64,000 nucleotides of DNA from an uncultured Rhizobiaceae bacterium. GTDB lineage: Bacteria; Pseudomonadota; Alphaproteobacteria; Rhizobiales; Rhizobiaceae. The notes below the pieces were generated by a model. That model made no database searches and was not told the origin of the DNA. It saw only the letters and a list, made by a program, of their open reading frames with translations. Each line of letters opens with the position of its first letter. Positions within the stretch are counted from its first letter, which is position 1. The translations under genes were made by a program, and so were the position numbers. Below, in pieces: positions 35,092-46,628 of this stretch. The stretch covers positions 4,030,001-4,094,000 of the forward strand of contig CATOTF010000002.1 of NCBI GenBank assembly GCA_951813045.1, written 5' to 3'.

Positions 35092-37686
35092 ATGGCAAGC
35101 GAGCGCTACAACGCAAAAACCGTTGAAACCAAATGGCAACAGCGCTGGACTGACGAAAAAATATTCGAAACCAGCACTGAACCGCAAGACGGGCGTGAAA
35201 CCTATTATGTCCTGGAGATGTTTCCTTACCCCTCCGGGCGCATCCATATGGGCCATGTGCGCAATTATGCCATGGGGGATGTGATCGCCCGTTATAAACG
35301 CGCCAAAGGGTTTGAGGTGCTTCACCCTATGGGTTGGGACGCTTTTGGCATGCCGGCTGAAAACGCAGCGATGAAAAATAAAACCCACCCAAAGGGTTGG
35401 ACATACGACAATATCGCCACCATGCGCACCCAGCTGAAATCCATGGGCCTGTCCATCGACTGGACACGGGAATTCGCCACCTGCGACCCGGAATATTACG
35501 CCCACCAGCAAAAGCTGTTCCTCGATTTCCTCAAGGCCGGTCTTGCCTACCGCAAAAACTCAAAGGTGAATTGGGACCCGGTCGATATGACCGTGCTTGC
35601 CAATGAACAGGTGATTGACGGAAAAGGCTGGCGTTCAGGCGCTGAAGTAGAGCAACGTGAACTCACCCAATGGTTCTTCAAAATCTCTGATTTCTCAGAG
35701 GACCTGCTGAACAGTCTGGACGGCCTCGACCAGTGGCCCGACAAGGTGAAATTGATGCAGGCCAACTGGATAGGTCAATCAAAAGGGGTACGCGTTCGGT
35801 TTCCAATTATCGATTCACGTGAAACATCTGTAACCGAGATCGAGGCGTTCTCCACACGACCGGATACATTGTATGGTGCCGGGTTCATGGCTTTGGCTGC
35901 CGAACATCCCCTAACCCTGGAACTGGCGAAACAAAATTCAAAACTGGCGAAGTTTGTTGAAGATTGCCGAAAAATTGGAACATCGGTTGCCGCAGTTGAA
36001 ACCGCTGAAAAGAAAGGTTTCGACACGGGGTTAAAAGTGGCTCATCCCTTCGATAAAGGACGCGTACTGCCCGTCTACGCTGCAAACTTCGTATTAATGG
36101 GATACGGTACTGGTGCGGTCTACGGCTGTGCCGCTCATGATCAGCGCGATCTGGATTTTGCCCGAAAATACAATCTGGATATTATGTCGGTAATTGCAGA
36201 TCCCAAAACACCTCATGTCGCACACCCCGTTAAAGACGTCGCCTATTTGGGTGAGGGTGTCATGGTTAATTCGGGGTTCCTCAACGGTCTGATGAAAGAA
36301 CAGGCCATTGATGCGGCAATCGAGAAATTGAATTCCACAGAGCTTGACGGATCTCCGCAGGGTGTAGGCGAAACCAATTATAAACTTCGTGACTGGGGCA
36401 TCTCACGCCAGCGCTATTGGGGTTGCCCGATCCCTGTCGTCCATTGCGAGAACTGTGGCGTGGTACCGGAAAAAGAAGAAAACCTGCCAGTTCGCCTCCC
36501 CGACGACATCACCTTGGATATTCCAGGCAATCCACTCGACCGCCATCCAACATGGCGAAACACCGACTGCCCGTCATGCGGAAAGCCCGCTTCGCGTGAA
36601 ACGGATACGATGGATACCTTCGTCGATTCGTCCTGGTATTTCGCACGCTTTACCGACACGAAGGCCAATACACCGACAAACCCAGAAGCTTCTAATCGTT
36701 GGCTGCCGGTCGATCAATATATCGGCGGAATCGAACACGCTATCCTACACCTGCTTTATTCACGGTTCTTCGCCCGCGCCATGCAGATTACCGGGCATAT
36801 GGATATCAAGGAGCCGTTCAAAGGCCTCTTTACCCAAGGCATGGTGGTTCATGAAACCTATGGCAATAAGGATATGGGTTGGTTCGAACCAGCAGAACTT
36901 AAGATCGAAGAAGGTGACAACGGCCGTCGCGCATTCCGCCTCGCGGACGATAAAGAAGTTCCCATTGGCAGCATCGAAAAGATGTCCAAGTCAAAACGAA
37001 ATGTCGTCGATCCCGATGACATCATCGCATCCTATGGTGCGGATACCGCCCGCTGGTTCGTCCTGTCCGACTCGCCGCCTGACCGAGACGTCATATGGAC
37101 GGAAGCGGGCGTTGAGGGTGCCCATAGGTTCGTCCAGCGCCTTTGGCGTCTGGTCCACACAATTGCTGAAAAGACAGAGCAACAGGGTTCGCCAGAAGCG
37201 GACGAAAGTCTGCGCAAAGCCGCCCATAAGGCTTTATCAAATGTTGACAGTATGATTCCTGGCCTTCGCTATAATTCCGCCGTGGCGCAAATCTATACAT
37301 TGGTCAACGCACTGGAGCAGGCTGCAAAATCTGCAAAGGCCAGTTCAAACCGTCTAACCGAAGCCATGGTGATGATAATACAAATGATAGCCCCGATGAT
37401 GCCTCACCTGGCGGAAGAATGCTGGTCCGTATTAGGGCAAAGCGGCATGGTATCAGCTGCACCCTGGCCAACCGTTGATGAAAGCCTGTTACGGGAATCA
37501 ACCGTTACACTGCCCGTTCAAATAAACGGCAAAAAACGTGGCGACCTCACCGTTGGAACAGACGTCGATAAAGCCGGAGTTGAGAAACTCGTTCTCGAAC
37601 AGGCCTTTGTTCAACAGGCGCTTTCTGGTACACAGCCAAAGAAAGTGGTCGTTGTACCCGGGAGAATTGTCAATGTGGTCATCTAG
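35092..37686 (+). CDS. leuS: Leucyl-tRNA synthetase
   Basis: Class I synthetase of about 864 residues. It has the HIGH-equivalent [16 protein letters not shown] near residue 45 and an editing (CP1) domain with [21 protein letters not shown] zinc-ribbon insert ([12 protein letters not shown]...CPSCGKP) follows, then [25 protein letters not shown] at about 630 and a C-terminal anticodon domain. ATG 35092 is chosen over ATG 35077 on protein similarity. A parS-like site lies inside the coding sequence at 35811-35826. The 3' end overlaps lptE by 14 bases. Confidence 0.98.
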   Translation: MASERYNAKTVETKWQQRWTDEKIFETSTEPQDGRETYYVLEMFPYPSGRIHMGHVRNYAMGDVIARYKRAKGFEVLHPMGWDAFGMPAENAAMKNKTHPKGWTYDNIATMRTQLKSMGLSIDWTREFATCDPEYYAHQQKLFLDFLKAGLAYRKNSKVNWDPVDMTVLANEQVIDGKGWRSGAEVEQRELTQWFFKISDFSEDLLNSLDGLDQWPDKVKLMQANWIGQSKGVRVRFPIIDSRETSVTEIEAFSTRPDTLYGAGFMALAAEHPLTLELAKQNSKLAKFVEDCRKIGTSVAAVETAEKKGFDTGLKVAHPFDKGRVLPVYAANFVLMGYGTGAVYGCAAHDQRDLDFARKYNLDIMSVIADPKTPHVAHPVKDVAYLGEGVMVNSGFLNGLMKEQAIDAAIEKLNSTELDGSPQGVGETNYKLRDWGISRQRYWGCPIPVVHCENCGVVPEKEENLPVRLPDDITLDIPGNPLDRHPTWRNTDCPSCGKPASRETDTMDTFVDSSWYFARFTDTKANTPTNPEASNRWLPVDQYIGGIEHAILHLLYSRFFARAMQITGHMDIKEPFKGLFTQGMVVHETYGNKDMGWFEPAELKIEEGDNGRRAFRLADDKEVPIGSIEKMSKSKRNVVDPDDIIASYGADTARWFVLSDSPPDRDVIWTEAGVEGAHRFVQRLWRLVHTIAEKTEQQGSPEADESLRKAAHKALSNVDSMIPGLRYNSAVAQIYTLVNALEQAAKSAKASSNRLTEAMVMIIQMIAPMMPHLAEECWSVLGQSGMVSAAPWPTVDESLLRESTVTLPVQINGKKRGDLTVGTDVDKAGVEKLVLEQAFVQQALSGTQPKKVVVVPGRIVNVVI
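35811..35826 (-). promoter_or_regulatory. parS-like ParB-binding site inside leuS
   Basis: Read on the minus strand it is TGTTTCACGTGAATCG, matching 14 of 16 bases of the near-universal parS consensus TGTTTCACGTGAAACA. It shares the deviation GAATC with the site at 43744. Coding-embedded parS sites near the origin are known in several bacteria. Confidence 0.65.
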
Positions 37687-38215
37687 TGCACACAACCAGC
37701 TGCGATTGGCGGCAGTAATAGTCTTTGCCAACACTCTGTCGGCGTGCACTATTGAACCTCTGGCGTCATCTCAGCCTGCCGGGAAACTTGGTGCGGGTGT
37801 TTCAAGCTCAACCGGCGAAATTCTTGCTCGCACAGACGTCAAGCCCGTAGCCACCCGCCCCGCACAACAAGTTCGGAACGCACTGCTTTTCTCGATGAAC
37901 GGTGGCAAGCTTCAAGAGGGTGGACGGTACAACATCAAACTAAACGTCAAGACTACGTCGCGTAAGCTGTCCGTACAAACTTCCAGCCTTGCGCCCACCT
38001 CTGCGCAAGTTGCAATCCTTGTACAATACGAACTAAACGATGCCGCCACAGGGAAGTTAATCAGCGCCGGTACAAGAAGATCACTTGCCGCCTATGATCG
38101 AACCCCGCAAAGTTTTGCAAATGAGCGCGCAAAACGGGACGCAGAAAATCGGGCCGCTCAAGACGTTGCCCAACAGGTCAGACTGGCAATCGCTCAAACT
38201 ATATCCAGTCTATAA
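37673..38215 (+). CDS. lptE: LPS-assembly lipoprotein LptE
   Basis: About 180 residues from ATG 37673, with GGGAG 8 bases upstream, overlapping leuS by 14 bases. A type II signal peptide ends in the lipobox LSAC. The mature protein has [52 protein letters not shown] and [22 protein letters not shown], the LptE/RlpB pattern. It forms the plug of the LptD outer-membrane LPS translocon. The leuS-lptE-holA order is conserved in Proteobacteria. Confidence 0.93.
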   Translation: MWSSSAHNQLRLAAVIVFANTLSACTIEPLASSQPAGKLGAGVSSSTGEILARTDVKPVATRPAQQVRNALLFSMNGGKLQEGGRYNIKLNVKTTSRKLSVQTSSLAPTSAQVAILVQYELNDAATGKLISAGTRRSLAAYDRTPQSFANERAKRDAENRAAQDVAQQVRLAIAQTISSL

Positions 38216-38230
38216 TGGAAACGTTCACCG

Positions 38231-39271
38231 ATGGCACAGATAAAAGCCCATGAGGTGGATCGATACCTTCAAAAACCGGATTCGAATCATCGGACCATAT
38301 TGATATACGGCCCAGACCGGGGCCTTGTATCGGAGCGAGCTAAACGATGTGCTAGTAATAGTGGTGTTGATTTATCGGACCCATTTTCAAACTTCGTGAT
38401 AGATGCTGACGACGCAGCAGCTGAACCTACTCGAATTGCCGACGAAGCGCACACGGTTTCCATGTTCGGTGGCAATCGCCTAGTATGGATTAAGGGTACT
38501 ACCCAGAAGAATCTCATAAAAGCACTTCAACCGGTCTTAGATCTTCCGCCCACTGATACGGTAATCCTTGTTGAAGGCGGAGATCTTAAAAAATCCTCTC
38601 CATTACGCAACCGAATCGAAAAGAGTCCTTCTGCCGTTGCTCTGCCTTGTTATCAGGACCAGGCCAGGGCCATAGATGGCATGATTGATGAGGAAATTCA
38701 AAAAAGTGGACTAACCATTGCGGCTGACGCAAAGACCTTGTTGAAATCACTGCTGGGGGATGACCGAATGGCCTCCCGAGGAGAAGTACAGAAGCTGTGC
38801 CTCTATGTAGCGGACAAGGGTGATATTGAAATACAAGACATAATCTCAATTGTCGGTGACGCTTCTGCTCTGGCAATCGATACAATCGTCGACAGCGCTA
38901 GTATTGGTGATATCGAGACTATGGAGCACACTTTCAAGCGATTAATCGCCCGTGGGACTGCCGTATTTCAAATTGTAAACACCATTCAGCGACATTTTCA
39001 AATGCTGCACCATCTCAAACTTCAAATGGATGCTAGGGGCCAGCCAGCTTCCGCCGTGGTTTCGGGTTCGCGCCCCCCAATTGGTTTTCAACGAAAAGAT
39101 AAACTTGTCAGGGCTGTAACAATCTGGAACAAACCCGCCCTGGATAGTGTGTTACACAGGCTCGCAAAGGTTTCTCTAGAATCCCGAACTAACACGAATT
39201 TGGCCATTCCACTTACAGCAACGGCACTACTCGCAATTGCCATTGAAGCCAAACGTTATAATCAACGATAA
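38231..39271 (+). CDS. holA: DNA polymerase III delta subunit
   Basis: 346 residues. Clamp-loader subunit that opens the beta clamp. It has the family pattern ILIYGPDRGLVSERAKRC (an AAA+ fold without a functional P-loop), MFGGNRLVWIKG, LPCYQDQARAIDGMIDEEI, LLGDDRMASRGEVQKLCLY and the C-terminal helical collar. It is 15 bases downstream of lptE and converges on parB. Confidence 0.95.
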   Translation: MAQIKAHEVDRYLQKPDSNHRTILIYGPDRGLVSERAKRCASNSGVDLSDPFSNFVIDADDAAAEPTRIADEAHTVSMFGGNRLVWIKGTTQKNLIKALQPVLDLPPTDTVILVEGGDLKKSSPLRNRIEKSPSAVALPCYQDQARAIDGMIDEEIQKSGLTIAADAKTLLKSLLGDDRMASRGEVQKLCLYVADKGDIEIQDIISIVGDASALAIDTIVDSASIGDIETMEHTFKRLIARGTAVFQIVNTIQRHFQMLHHLKLQMDARGQPASAVVSGSRPPIGFQRKDKLVRAVTIWNKPALDSVLHRLAKVSLESRTNTNLAIPLTATALLAIAIEAKRYNQR

Positions 39272-39334
39272 AAAGAACCCAATCAAATGAGCGAAAAATA
39301 TTATAACTTATTGTTTCTTAATAATATTATTAGA

Positions 39335-40255
39335 TTATTTTAGGAGCTTGGATTCGAGCTCATCCAATTGTTCTAACGATTTGTAGTCGATCGAGATACG
39401 CCCATTACCGCTTTTAGAATGGCGAATGACGACCTTTAAGCCGAGCGCATCGTTCAATCGCTTCTCCAGAGCTTTCGTATCGGCATCTTGAGTTACAATA
39501 TTCTGCTTAGCCGCTTTCTGTTTTGATTGTTGAGGATTCGCCGCTTCAGCAACAATTCGTTCAATCTGTCTGACCGAAAGTCCCTCAGAGACGATACGTT
39601 GGGCTAACATCTCCGGTGCGTCCAAAGTAATCAATGCCCGGGCATGACCTGATGAAAGTGCTCCGGACGCCAAAAGACTTTGAACTTTCGGAGGCAGCTT
39701 CAACAAGCGAAGTGTATTGGCGACGTGACTTCGACTTTTACCAATTACCTTCCCCAATTCTGCCTGTTTATAAAAGTGCTCATCCATCAACTGTTGATAC
39801 CCGAGCGCTTCTTCAACCGGGTTTAGGTCCGCCCGCTGTACATTTTCAATAATTGCCAGTTCAAGGGATTGCCGGTCATCAACTTCTCGAACAATTATTG
39901 GGACGTTATGGACACCAGCGCGTTGTGCTGCTCTCCAACGCCGTTCGCCCGCAATAATCTCCCAAGTCGCTCCGCCTGATCCGCTTTCCGGGCTTGAACG
40001 AACGAGTATTGGCTGAATAACGCCATGTTCAGATATTGAATTGGATAAGTCCTCCAATTCCGCGTCCAAAAACTGACGCCTGGGATTATTCGGGTTTGAT
40101 GTGATGGATTCAATGGGTACGATCCGATCAGATAAAACCTGATTATTGGAAGCCCGTTCATCTGAAACGGGTGCTAAGGAAACAGGCTTGTCCATCTCAC
40201 CTATAAGTGCGGCGAGGCCCCTGCCCAACCTTTTATTCTTCGAGTCATCAACCAT
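39335..40255 (-). CDS. parB: Chromosome-partitioning protein ParB
   Basis: CTP-dependent clamp that loads at parS and spreads. Its 306 residues begin with the alphaproteobacterial N-terminus KNKRLGRGLAALIGE, which binds and stimulates ParA. ITSNPNNPRRQFLDAELEDLSNSI leads to the CTP motif GERRWRAAQRAG. The helix-turn-helix region is GKSRSHVANTLRLLKLP, and SGHARAL and a C-terminal dimerisation domain follow. It is 8 bases downstream of parA. Confidence 0.98.
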   Translation of the reverse strand: MVDDSKNKRLGRGLAALIGEMDKPVSLAPVSDERASNNQVLSDRIVPIESITSNPNNPRRQFLDAELEDLSNSISEHGVIQPILVRSSPESGSGGATWEIIAGERRWRAAQRAGVHNVPIIVREVDDRQSLELAIIENVQRADLNPVEEALGYQQLMDEHFYKQAELGKVIGKSRSHVANTLRLLKLPPKVQSLLASGALSSGHARALITLDAPEMLAQRIVSEGLSVRQIERIVAEAANPQQSKQKAAKQNIVTQDADTKALEKRLNDALGLKVVIRHSKSGNGRISIDYKSLEQLDELESKLLK

Positions 40256-40263
40256 GGTAAATC

Positions 40264-41103
40264 CTATGAATGATCGTTAGTATTATTATTGGAAGTCACT
40301 GGTATCAAAGATTTTTCTCGTTGGATCATTTCGGAAGCCAGTTTTAAATATGCTTGGCTACCGGCGCACTTCATATCGTAAAGAAGTACGGGTTTTCCAA
40401 ACGATGGTGCTTCTGAAACTCTTACATTTCGTGGTATGACAGTGTCGTACACCAGATCACCAAGGGTCTCCCGCGCATCCTGGACCACCTGGCCTGCCAG
40501 GTTATTCCGCTTGTCAAACATGGTGAGAACAATACCTTGGATTGTGAGGCGGTTGTTAATTGTATTGCGTACCTGTTCTACTGTTTTTAAAAGTTGACTG
40601 AGGCCTTCCAACGCGAAAAATTCAGTCTGAAGTGGTACGAGAACCGAATCTGCTGCTGCCAATGCATTTAGTGTCAACAGATTTAGGCTCGGTGGACAAT
40701 CTATCAGAATAAACGAAAAGTCCGGGTTTCGCCCTAAATGGGCGGCGACTGCTTTTTTGAATTTATAGGTGCGATCGGGATGCCCGGAGATTTCCATCTC
40801 GACACCCAGGAGATCTAAAGTAGCGGCTGCAATACTTAATCTGGGTACGGCGGTACGTTGTACGACTTCTTTTAATGTATTGGATCCCATAAGCAGATCA
40901 TAGGTAGACAATTCTCGTTCGTCAGGCCCTATTCCCAACCCGGTACTCGCATTACCTTGTGGGTCGAGATCAACGAGAAGTACTTCTTCACCGATTGCAG
41001 CCAGTGCAGTTGACAGGTTTATTGCTGTCGTAGTCTTACCAACACCTCCTTTTTGATTGGCAAGAGCAATGACCCGCGGCCTTATGTCAGAATTAATGCT
41101 CAT
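40264..41103 (-). CDS. parA: Chromosome-partitioning ATPase ParA
   Basis: Deviant Walker ATPase of 279 residues. It has VIALANQKGGVGKTTTAINLSTALA with the signature lysine, VLLVDLDPQGNASTGLG (Walker A'), FILIDCPPSLNLLTLNAL (Walker B) and GIVLTMFDKRNNLAGQV. The DNA-binding basic residues near the C-terminus are typical. It is part of the minus-strand mnmG-rsmG-parA-parB run. Its gradient on the nucleoid drives movement of ParB-parS complexes. Confidence 0.98.
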   Translation of the reverse strand: MSINSDIRPRVIALANQKGGVGKTTTAINLSTALAAIGEEVLLVDLDPQGNASTGLGIGPDERELSTYDLLMGSNTLKEVVQRTAVPRLSIAAATLDLLGVEMEISGHPDRTYKFKKAVAAHLGRNPDFSFILIDCPPSLNLLTLNALAAADSVLVPLQTEFFALEGLSQLLKTVEQVRNTINNRLTIQGIVLTMFDKRNNLAGQVVQDARETLGDLVYDTVIPRNVRVSEAPSFGKPVLLYDMKCAGSQAYLKLASEMIQREKSLIPVTSNNNTNDHS

Positions 41104-41172
41104 AAATGCCTTTTAAAATCGATTGTGATAAGTTGCTTCAGTTCCTAAAGGCTCTCGTAAAAAAGAAAAGGA

Positions 41173-41820
41173 CTAAAGCCGGCTCAAGTTGGAAATCTCG
41201 TAAATCACTGAACCATCTGACAGATTTGTTGAAGAACACTTGCTGTCAAAAGACCATATATGCTTTGCAACTTCCAATTCAGCTAGATGTTCTCGCCCTT
41301 TGGGAAATACAGCTCTTGCGCCGTTCGTCAGTGGAACTTCAGATAATTTCAATAGGTTAGATAGCGATGTGAGAGCGCGGGCAGAGATGACTTCCGGAAC
41401 TCCTAATTTCGGTAGGATTCTCTCAACTCTGTCATTATGGATTGTAATTTCTAGGCCTGAGGTTTTGACACCTGTTTCTCGAATAACAGAGTTTAGAAAT
41501 GCACATTTTTTTCCGTTGCTCTCTATCAGATTAACTTTTCCGGTGCCCCGTTCTGCCATAAACAATGCTTGCACCAAACCTGGAAACCCTGCCCCACTTC
41601 CCATATCAACAAAGGACACGGTGTTACCAATAGCGTTACTTATGAAGCAGCTATCTACAAAATGTCTCATCCAAGCATCGTTCACGGTTGAGTTTGCGAC
41701 GAGGTTTATACTTTTTTGCCAATAAATTAGAAGGTCATGAAATATCAGCAGTTTATCAACAGTTTCACTTGAAACATTCTTGACTTTATTAATTTGATCA
41801 TATGCCTCAACCTTATTCAA
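41173..41820 (-). CDS. rsmG: 16S rRNA (guanine527-N7)-methyltransferase RsmG
   Basis: 215 residues. It has the SAM site [39 protein letters not shown] and [18 protein letters not shown], all typical of RsmG/GidB. It starts at a TTG overlapping the mnmG stop (TTGA), giving tight coupling of the two tRNA/rRNA modification genes. Confidence 0.95.
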   Translation of the reverse strand: MNKVEAYDQINKVKNVSSETVDKLLIFHDLLIYWQKSINLVANSTVNDAWMRHFVDSCFISNAIGNTVSFVDMGSGAGFPGLVQALFMAERGTGKVNLIESNGKKCAFLNSVIRETGVKTSGLEITIHNDRVERILPKLGVPEVISARALTSLSNLLKLSEVPLTNGARAVFPKGREHLAELEVAKHIWSFDSKCSSTNLSDGSVIYEISNLSRL

Positions 41821-43691
41821 GCTGCACCTTTCCTGGCATGTTCGGCCCGCTTTACATGGGCAAGCAAGAGTGTAAGACCCGCCGGTGTTATGCCGTCAAT
41901 CCGCCCGGCCTGACCGATTGATGCGGGTTTAATATTATTTAGCTTTTGCTTCAGTTCGTTGGAAAGGCCTGAAATATCAGAGTAGTCAAAACTATCTGGT
42001 ATTATTCGATTTTCGTCCTTCTTAATGGCGTCAATATCTGCCTGTTGTCGTTCCATATAGACTGAGTAGCTTGCATCTATTTCTATCTGTTTCGCTATTT
42101 GCGGTTCTATACTGTTTAGCTCAGGCCAAGCCCGAGAGACATCATTAAAGCTAATTTCTGAATAACTCATCAAATCGATTGCAGATCGCCTTACTCCATC
42201 CATTGTGATGTTTAAGCCATGATTTCGTGCCCCATTTGGAGTTAATGTCAGGTTCGCACACAACTCACGCGCATAATCTAGTTTTTGTTGTTTCTCGTTA
42301 AACGATATTTCGCGATCAGAGCCAACACACCCGAAGTCCAGCCCAAGAGGTGTTAAGCGTTGGTCGGCGTTATCTGCTCTTAAACTCAACCTGTATTCCG
42401 CTCTAGATGTAAACATACGGTAAGGTTCGGTTACGCCTCTGGTTACAAGATCATCGATCATTACACCGATATAGCTTTGGGTTCGGCTAAAGCTAATTTC
42501 ATCAGCCCCAGACGCTTTGCGGGCAGCATTAAGACCAGCGACCAAGCCTTGCGCCCCGGCCTCTTCATAACCCGTCGTCCCATTAATCTGACCCGCGAGA
42601 TAAAAACCCCTTAGCGCACGGGTTTCTAATGTCGGTTTCAGCGCCCTGGGGTCAACATAGTCATATTCAATGGCGTAGCCTGGCTGCAATATTGTGGCTT
42701 GTTCTAACCCCTTGATTGTATGTATGAAGTCTTCCTGCACATCTTCGGGCAAGGATGTAGAAATACCGTTGGGATAAACGGTGTCGTCCTCTAAACCCTC
42801 GGGTTCTAAAAATATTTGGTGTCCATCACGTTCACCAAACTTAGCAATTTTATCTTCAACGGAAGGGCAATAACGAGGGCCCACCCCGTCGATTTGGCCC
42901 GAATACATAGCTGAACGGTGGATATTATCCTGAATTATCTTATGAGTTTTTGTATTGGTTCTGGTGATCCCGCACGCGATCTGCGGAACGGAAATTTGAT
43001 CGGTCAGGGTCGAAAATGGGACCGGTGGATCATCGGCTAACTGCTTATCAAGACTATCCCAGTCTACGGTTTTACCATCGAGACGAGCCGGTGTTCCGGT
43101 TTTTAATCTGCCCAACGGTAGTTCGAACTCCATTAGCGAATTAGCCATTGAATTTGAAGGTTTTTCCCCCATTCTGCCTGCTGGAATTTTCCTTTCTCCA
43201 ATATGAATAAGACCTCTCAAAAAGGTACCCGTGGTCAGAACAAGCTTAGCTGTTTTGATTTCAGTTCCGTCGTCCAATAGGAGCCCCGTAACCATACCGT
43301 CAGAATGGATGATGCTTGCGGCTTCACCTTCAATCACTGTCAGGTTTTCTAGGGAAGAAATTTCTATCTGCATCGCATCAAGATAGAGTTTTCGATCACA
43401 TTGCGACCGCGGACCATGTACAGCGGGTCCTTTGCGGCGATTAAGCATTCGAAACTGAATGCCGGATTTATCGGTTACCCTCCCCATCAATCCATCCAAG
43501 GCATCAATTTCTTTTACGAGATGTCCCTTGCCCAACCCTCCAATTGCGGGATTGCACGATAAAGTTCCGATAGTACCAAAAGAGTGAGTCACAAGCGCAG
43601 TCTTCGCACCGTACCGCGCAGACACTGCAGCTGCCTCGGTACCGGCATGACCACCACCTACAACTATCACATCAAAGGACTGCTTACTCAT
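41817..43691 (-). CDS. mnmG: tRNA uridine-5-carboxymethylaminomethyl modification enzyme MnmG (GidA)
   Basis: FAD-dependent partner of MnmE in making cmnm5U34. Its 624 residues include [21 protein letters not shown] (FAD site), [85 protein letters not shown] and the C-terminal MnmE-interaction helices. It sits beside mnmE, with a parS-like element in the 79-base gap. Confidence 0.99.
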   Translation of the reverse strand: MSKQSFDVIVVGGGHAGTEAAAVSARYGAKTALVTHSFGTIGTLSCNPAIGGLGKGHLVKEIDALDGLMGRVTDKSGIQFRMLNRRKGPAVHGPRSQCDRKLYLDAMQIEISSLENLTVIEGEAASIIHSDGMVTGLLLDDGTEIKTAKLVLTTGTFLRGLIHIGERKIPAGRMGEKPSNSMANSLMEFELPLGRLKTGTPARLDGKTVDWDSLDKQLADDPPVPFSTLTDQISVPQIACGITRTNTKTHKIIQDNIHRSAMYSGQIDGVGPRYCPSVEDKIAKFGERDGHQIFLEPEGLEDDTVYPNGISTSLPEDVQEDFIHTIKGLEQATILQPGYAIEYDYVDPRALKPTLETRALRGFYLAGQINGTTGYEEAGAQGLVAGLNAARKASGADEISFSRTQSYIGVMIDDLVTRGVTEPYRMFTSRAEYRLSLRADNADQRLTPLGLDFGCVGSDREISFNEKQQKLDYARELCANLTLTPNGARNHGLNITMDGVRRSAIDLMSYSEISFNDVSRAWPELNSIEPQIAKQIEIDASYSVYMERQQADIDAIKKDENRIIPDSFDYSDISGLSNELKQKLNNIKPASIGQAGRIDGITPAGLTLLLAHVKRAEHARKGAA

Positions 43692-43743
43692 TTCGCAAAA
43701 CCATCATCAAAAATACACTCTCAGATTATTATCACAGTTAAAC

Positions 43744-43759
43744 TGTTTCACGTGAATCA
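43744..43759 (+). promoter_or_regulatory. parS-like ParB-binding site between mnmG and mnmE
   Basis: TGTTTCACGTGAATCA differs from the consensus TGTTTCACGTGAAACA at one base. It is intergenic, about 3.5 kb from parB and 4.5 kb from the predicted origin, a normal distance for centromere sites. Confidence 0.8.
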
Positions 43760-43770
43760 TTGACTCGCAT

Positions 43771-45075
43771 TCATTTACCGACGCAAAATTCCGAAAAAAT
43801 TACGTCTAATAGGTCTTCTACGTCAATTCGACCGGTAATTCGCCCGATTTCATCCGCTGCACATCTTAAATATTCAGATCGTATTTCGAGAGATCTATCC
43901 TCCAACAAAGATTCGGTTAGGTTAATATTAGCCGCAGCGAGCGCATTCCTGTGCCTTTGCCGTGTCACAACCGCACCCTCTCCGCCAGCTATGGAGTAGC
44001 TAGTAAGATACTGTTTTATAAATTCGATGAGGTCATTTAAGCCATCACGTTCAACAGTGTTGAACGACAATTCAGCTGTTTTTGAGGACTCCCCAAAAAG
44101 ATCGGACTTTGAACGAACGGGCACGGCGTGTTCGGGCAGCTCCAGGCCACCTGATGATTCTGGTGGCTCCAACCATAAGATTAGATCAGCATCATTAGCG
44201 ACCAAAATAGCCCGACGTACGCCTTCCTGCTCGATCTCGTCAGTTGAATCTCGTAACCCGGCTGTATCGCTGACTGTGACTAGTAATCCTTCAAAATTAA
44301 GAGAAACCTCAACGACATCACGGGTTGTGCCAGCAACTGGAGTAACAATCGCGACGTCCCTATCAGCTAACGCATTTAAAAGACTGGATTTTCCCGCATT
44401 CGGTGGACCTAAAAGAACAATTTTAAAGCCGTCTCGGATTATCTCACCACGCCTGTTATCATCAAGGTGCTTCTCAATCGACACACTTAGGGATCTAACA
44501 GTTGTCCATACTTTATCGCTAACGGTCCCTGGTACATCTTCTTCATCTGAAAAATCCAGTTCGGCTTCAATCAGCGCGCGAATTCTGACTAAATCTTGTC
44601 GCCACCCATCGTACAGAGCTCGTAAGGCGCCCCCTGACTGGCAAAGTGCTAACCTTCTTTGATGGTCGGTTTGGGCTGAAATCAAATCTGACAGTCCCTC
44701 CAGCTCCGTCAGGTCCATCTTTCCGTTTTCAAAAGCGCGCCTTGAAAACTCCCCAGCCTCCGCCAATTTACAGTTAGGCTGTCGACCCAAGACATCGAGC
44801 ACGGCAGAAACCGTCGCCCTTCCCCCATGACAATGAAATTCAATGATGTCTTCGCCAGTAAAACTGTTTGGCCCATCAAATTTAAGGACCAATACCTGGT
44901 CCAGGTTTTCCCCTGTAACTGGATTACTTATCGTACAAAGTGTTGATTCACGCGCTGTAAACGAGCGCCCGGTCAAGGATTCAGCAACATTATGAGCATC
45001 CGACCCTGAGATCCGGATAATTGCTACACCACTGGGCAAGGAACCACTGGAAAGGGCAAAAATTGTATTTTTCAC
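43771..45075 (-). CDS. mnmE: tRNA modification GTPase MnmE (TrmE)
   Basis: 434 residues beginning at GTG. The N-terminal tetrahydrofolate-binding domain has FALSSGSLPSGVAIIRISG and FTGEDIIEFHCHGG. Helical segments flank a G-domain with VLLGPPNAGKSSLLNALADRDVAIVTPVAGTTRD and DTAGLRDS. The protein ends in CVGK, the CxGK catalytic tail. It works with MnmG on U34 of tRNAs. Confidence 0.98.
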   Translation of the reverse strand: MKNTIFALSSGSLPSGVAIIRISGSDAHNVAESLTGRSFTARESTLCTISNPVTGENLDQVLVLKFDGPNSFTGEDIIEFHCHGGRATVSAVLDVLGRQPNCKLAEAGEFSRRAFENGKMDLTELEGLSDLISAQTDHQRRLALCQSGGALRALYDGWRQDLVRIRALIEAELDFSDEEDVPGTVSDKVWTTVRSLSVSIEKHLDDNRRGEIIRDGFKIVLLGPPNAGKSSLLNALADRDVAIVTPVAGTTRDVVEVSLNFEGLLVTVSDTAGLRDSTDEIEQEGVRRAILVANDADLILWLEPPESSGGLELPEHAVPVRSKSDLFGESSKTAELSFNTVERDGLNDLIEFIKQYLTSYSIAGGEGAVVTRQRHRNALAAANINLTESLLEDRSLEIRSEYLRCAADEIGRITGRIDVEDLLDVIFSEFCVGK

Positions 45076-45141
45076 AATCTCACTGCCTAATGGAAGACGA
45101 TAAATTCAATACGTATCCGAATCGAACCTTTACCCGTCGTA

Positions 45142-46407
45142 TTAAGTATTCATATTATCGAAAAATTCGCCGTTATTTTTAGTTTGCTTCAACTTATCAA
45201 TCAAAAACTCAATTGCGTCTGTATTCCCCATAGAAGATAGAATACGACGGAGTACAAAAATCTTTTGAAGATCCGCCTTACTAACCAGTAAATCTTCTTT
45301 TCTGGTTCCTGATTTGAGAATATCCATCGCAGGATAAATCCGTTTGTCAGCAACTTTACGGTCAAGAACAATTTCCGAGTTACCTGTACCCTTAAATTCT
45401 TCAAAGATGACTTCGTCCATACGGCTTCCGGTATCAATCAAAGCTGTAGCAATAATCGTCAGGGAACCACCTTCTTCGATATTTCGCGCAGCACCGAAGA
45501 AACGCTTTGGACGCTGCAGCGCATTCGCATCGACACCACCGGTCAGCACCTTACCGGATGAGGGAACAGTAGTATTGTAGGCACGACCCAAACGCGTAAT
45601 TGAATCCAGCAAGATGACGACGTCTCGGCCGTGTTCTGCTAGTCTTTTTGCTTTTTCAATAACCATTTCTGCAACCTGAACGTGGCGTGTTGCAGGTTCA
45701 TCAAATGTGGATGAAATCACCTCACCTTTTACAGACCGTTGCATATCCGTCACCTCTTCCGGCCGTTCATCGATCAAAAGCACAAGAAGATATGATTCGG
45801 GATGATTGGTCGCAATTGAATGGGCAACGTTTTGCAGCAATACGGTTTTACCGGTTCTGGGAGGCGCTACAATCAATCCACGTTGCCCCTTACCCAGTGG
45901 CGCAATCAGATCGATAACCCGTGCGGACAAATCCTTATTCTCTGGATCATCGATTTCCATATGAAACCGCTCTTCGGGATAAAGCGGCGTAAGGTTATCG
46001 AAATGTACTTTGTGTTTTATCTTTTCAGGGTCATCAAAATTAACACTATGCACTTTTAGAAGCGCAAAATAGCGCTCCCCGTCCTGCGGGCTGCGTATAG
46101 GCCCCTCGACTGTGTCACCGGTTCTTAAAGAAAACTTTTTTAACTGTGAGGGTGAAACATAAATGTCATCAGGACCCGGGAGATAATTAGCTCCCGGCGA
46201 ACGCAAGAAAGCGAAACCATCCTGTAGAACTTCAACAACCCCTTGGCCGATGATCTCCACGTCCTGACTGGCCAGGTTCTTTAAAATCGCGAACATCAAC
46301 TCTTGCTTACGCAGGGTACTCGCGTTCTCAACACCCTGTTGCTCAGCGAATGTTAAAAGATCCTTTGGAGATTTTTCTTTCAATTCCTGAAGTTTCATCT
46401 GTTTCAT
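45142..46407 (-). CDS. rho: Transcription termination factor Rho
   Basis: Hexameric RNA helicase of about 421 residues from ATG 46407 ([25 protein letters not shown]). It has the RNA-binding cold-shock-like fold ([43 protein letters not shown]), Walker [23 protein letters not shown], Walker [19 protein letters not shown] and R-loop/Q-loop regions ([27 protein letters not shown]-like). The frame is open 28 codons upstream without similarity. A 221-base leader separates it from hemJ. Confidence 0.98.
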   Translation of the reverse strand: MKQMKLQELKEKSPKDLLTFAEQQGVENASTLRKQELMFAILKNLASQDVEIIGQGVVEVLQDGFAFLRSPGANYLPGPDDIYVSPSQLKKFSLRTGDTVEGPIRSPQDGERYFALLKVHSVNFDDPEKIKHKVHFDNLTPLYPEERFHMEIDDPENKDLSARVIDLIAPLGKGQRGLIVAPPRTGKTVLLQNVAHSIATNHPESYLLVLLIDERPEEVTDMQRSVKGEVISSTFDEPATRHVQVAEMVIEKAKRLAEHGRDVVILLDSITRLGRAYNTTVPSSGKVLTGGVDANALQRPKRFFGAARNIEEGGSLTIIATALIDTGSRMDEVIFEEFKGTGNSEIVLDRKVADKRIYPAMDILKSGTRKEDLLVSKADLQKIFVLRRILSSMGNTDAIEFLIDKLKQTKNNGEFFDNMNT

Positions 46408-46628
46408 ATTATATTCTAGTCCATTATTAATGGCGACTTCTACAGGTCGCGTTGGAAAGCACCAGTCCGGACAAATCCGGGAAGTCAACAAAACATATTG
46501 GGAGCTTCATGCTGAAAAGGTGGGAACCCGAACGGGCGACAGCACAACTGGATGTTGTCTAGGCAATAAGACCATATTTCCAATTACGCAAGATAATTTT
46601 TTGAACGCCCGCTCGCTCTAATTTAAAC

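Noticed and set aside
36389-37255. A 288-codon frame inside leuS in another phase
   Set aside because: It overlaps conserved LeuS catalytic sequence including KMSKS; the product is Arg/Ser/Pro-rich and looks like an out-of-frame artefact.
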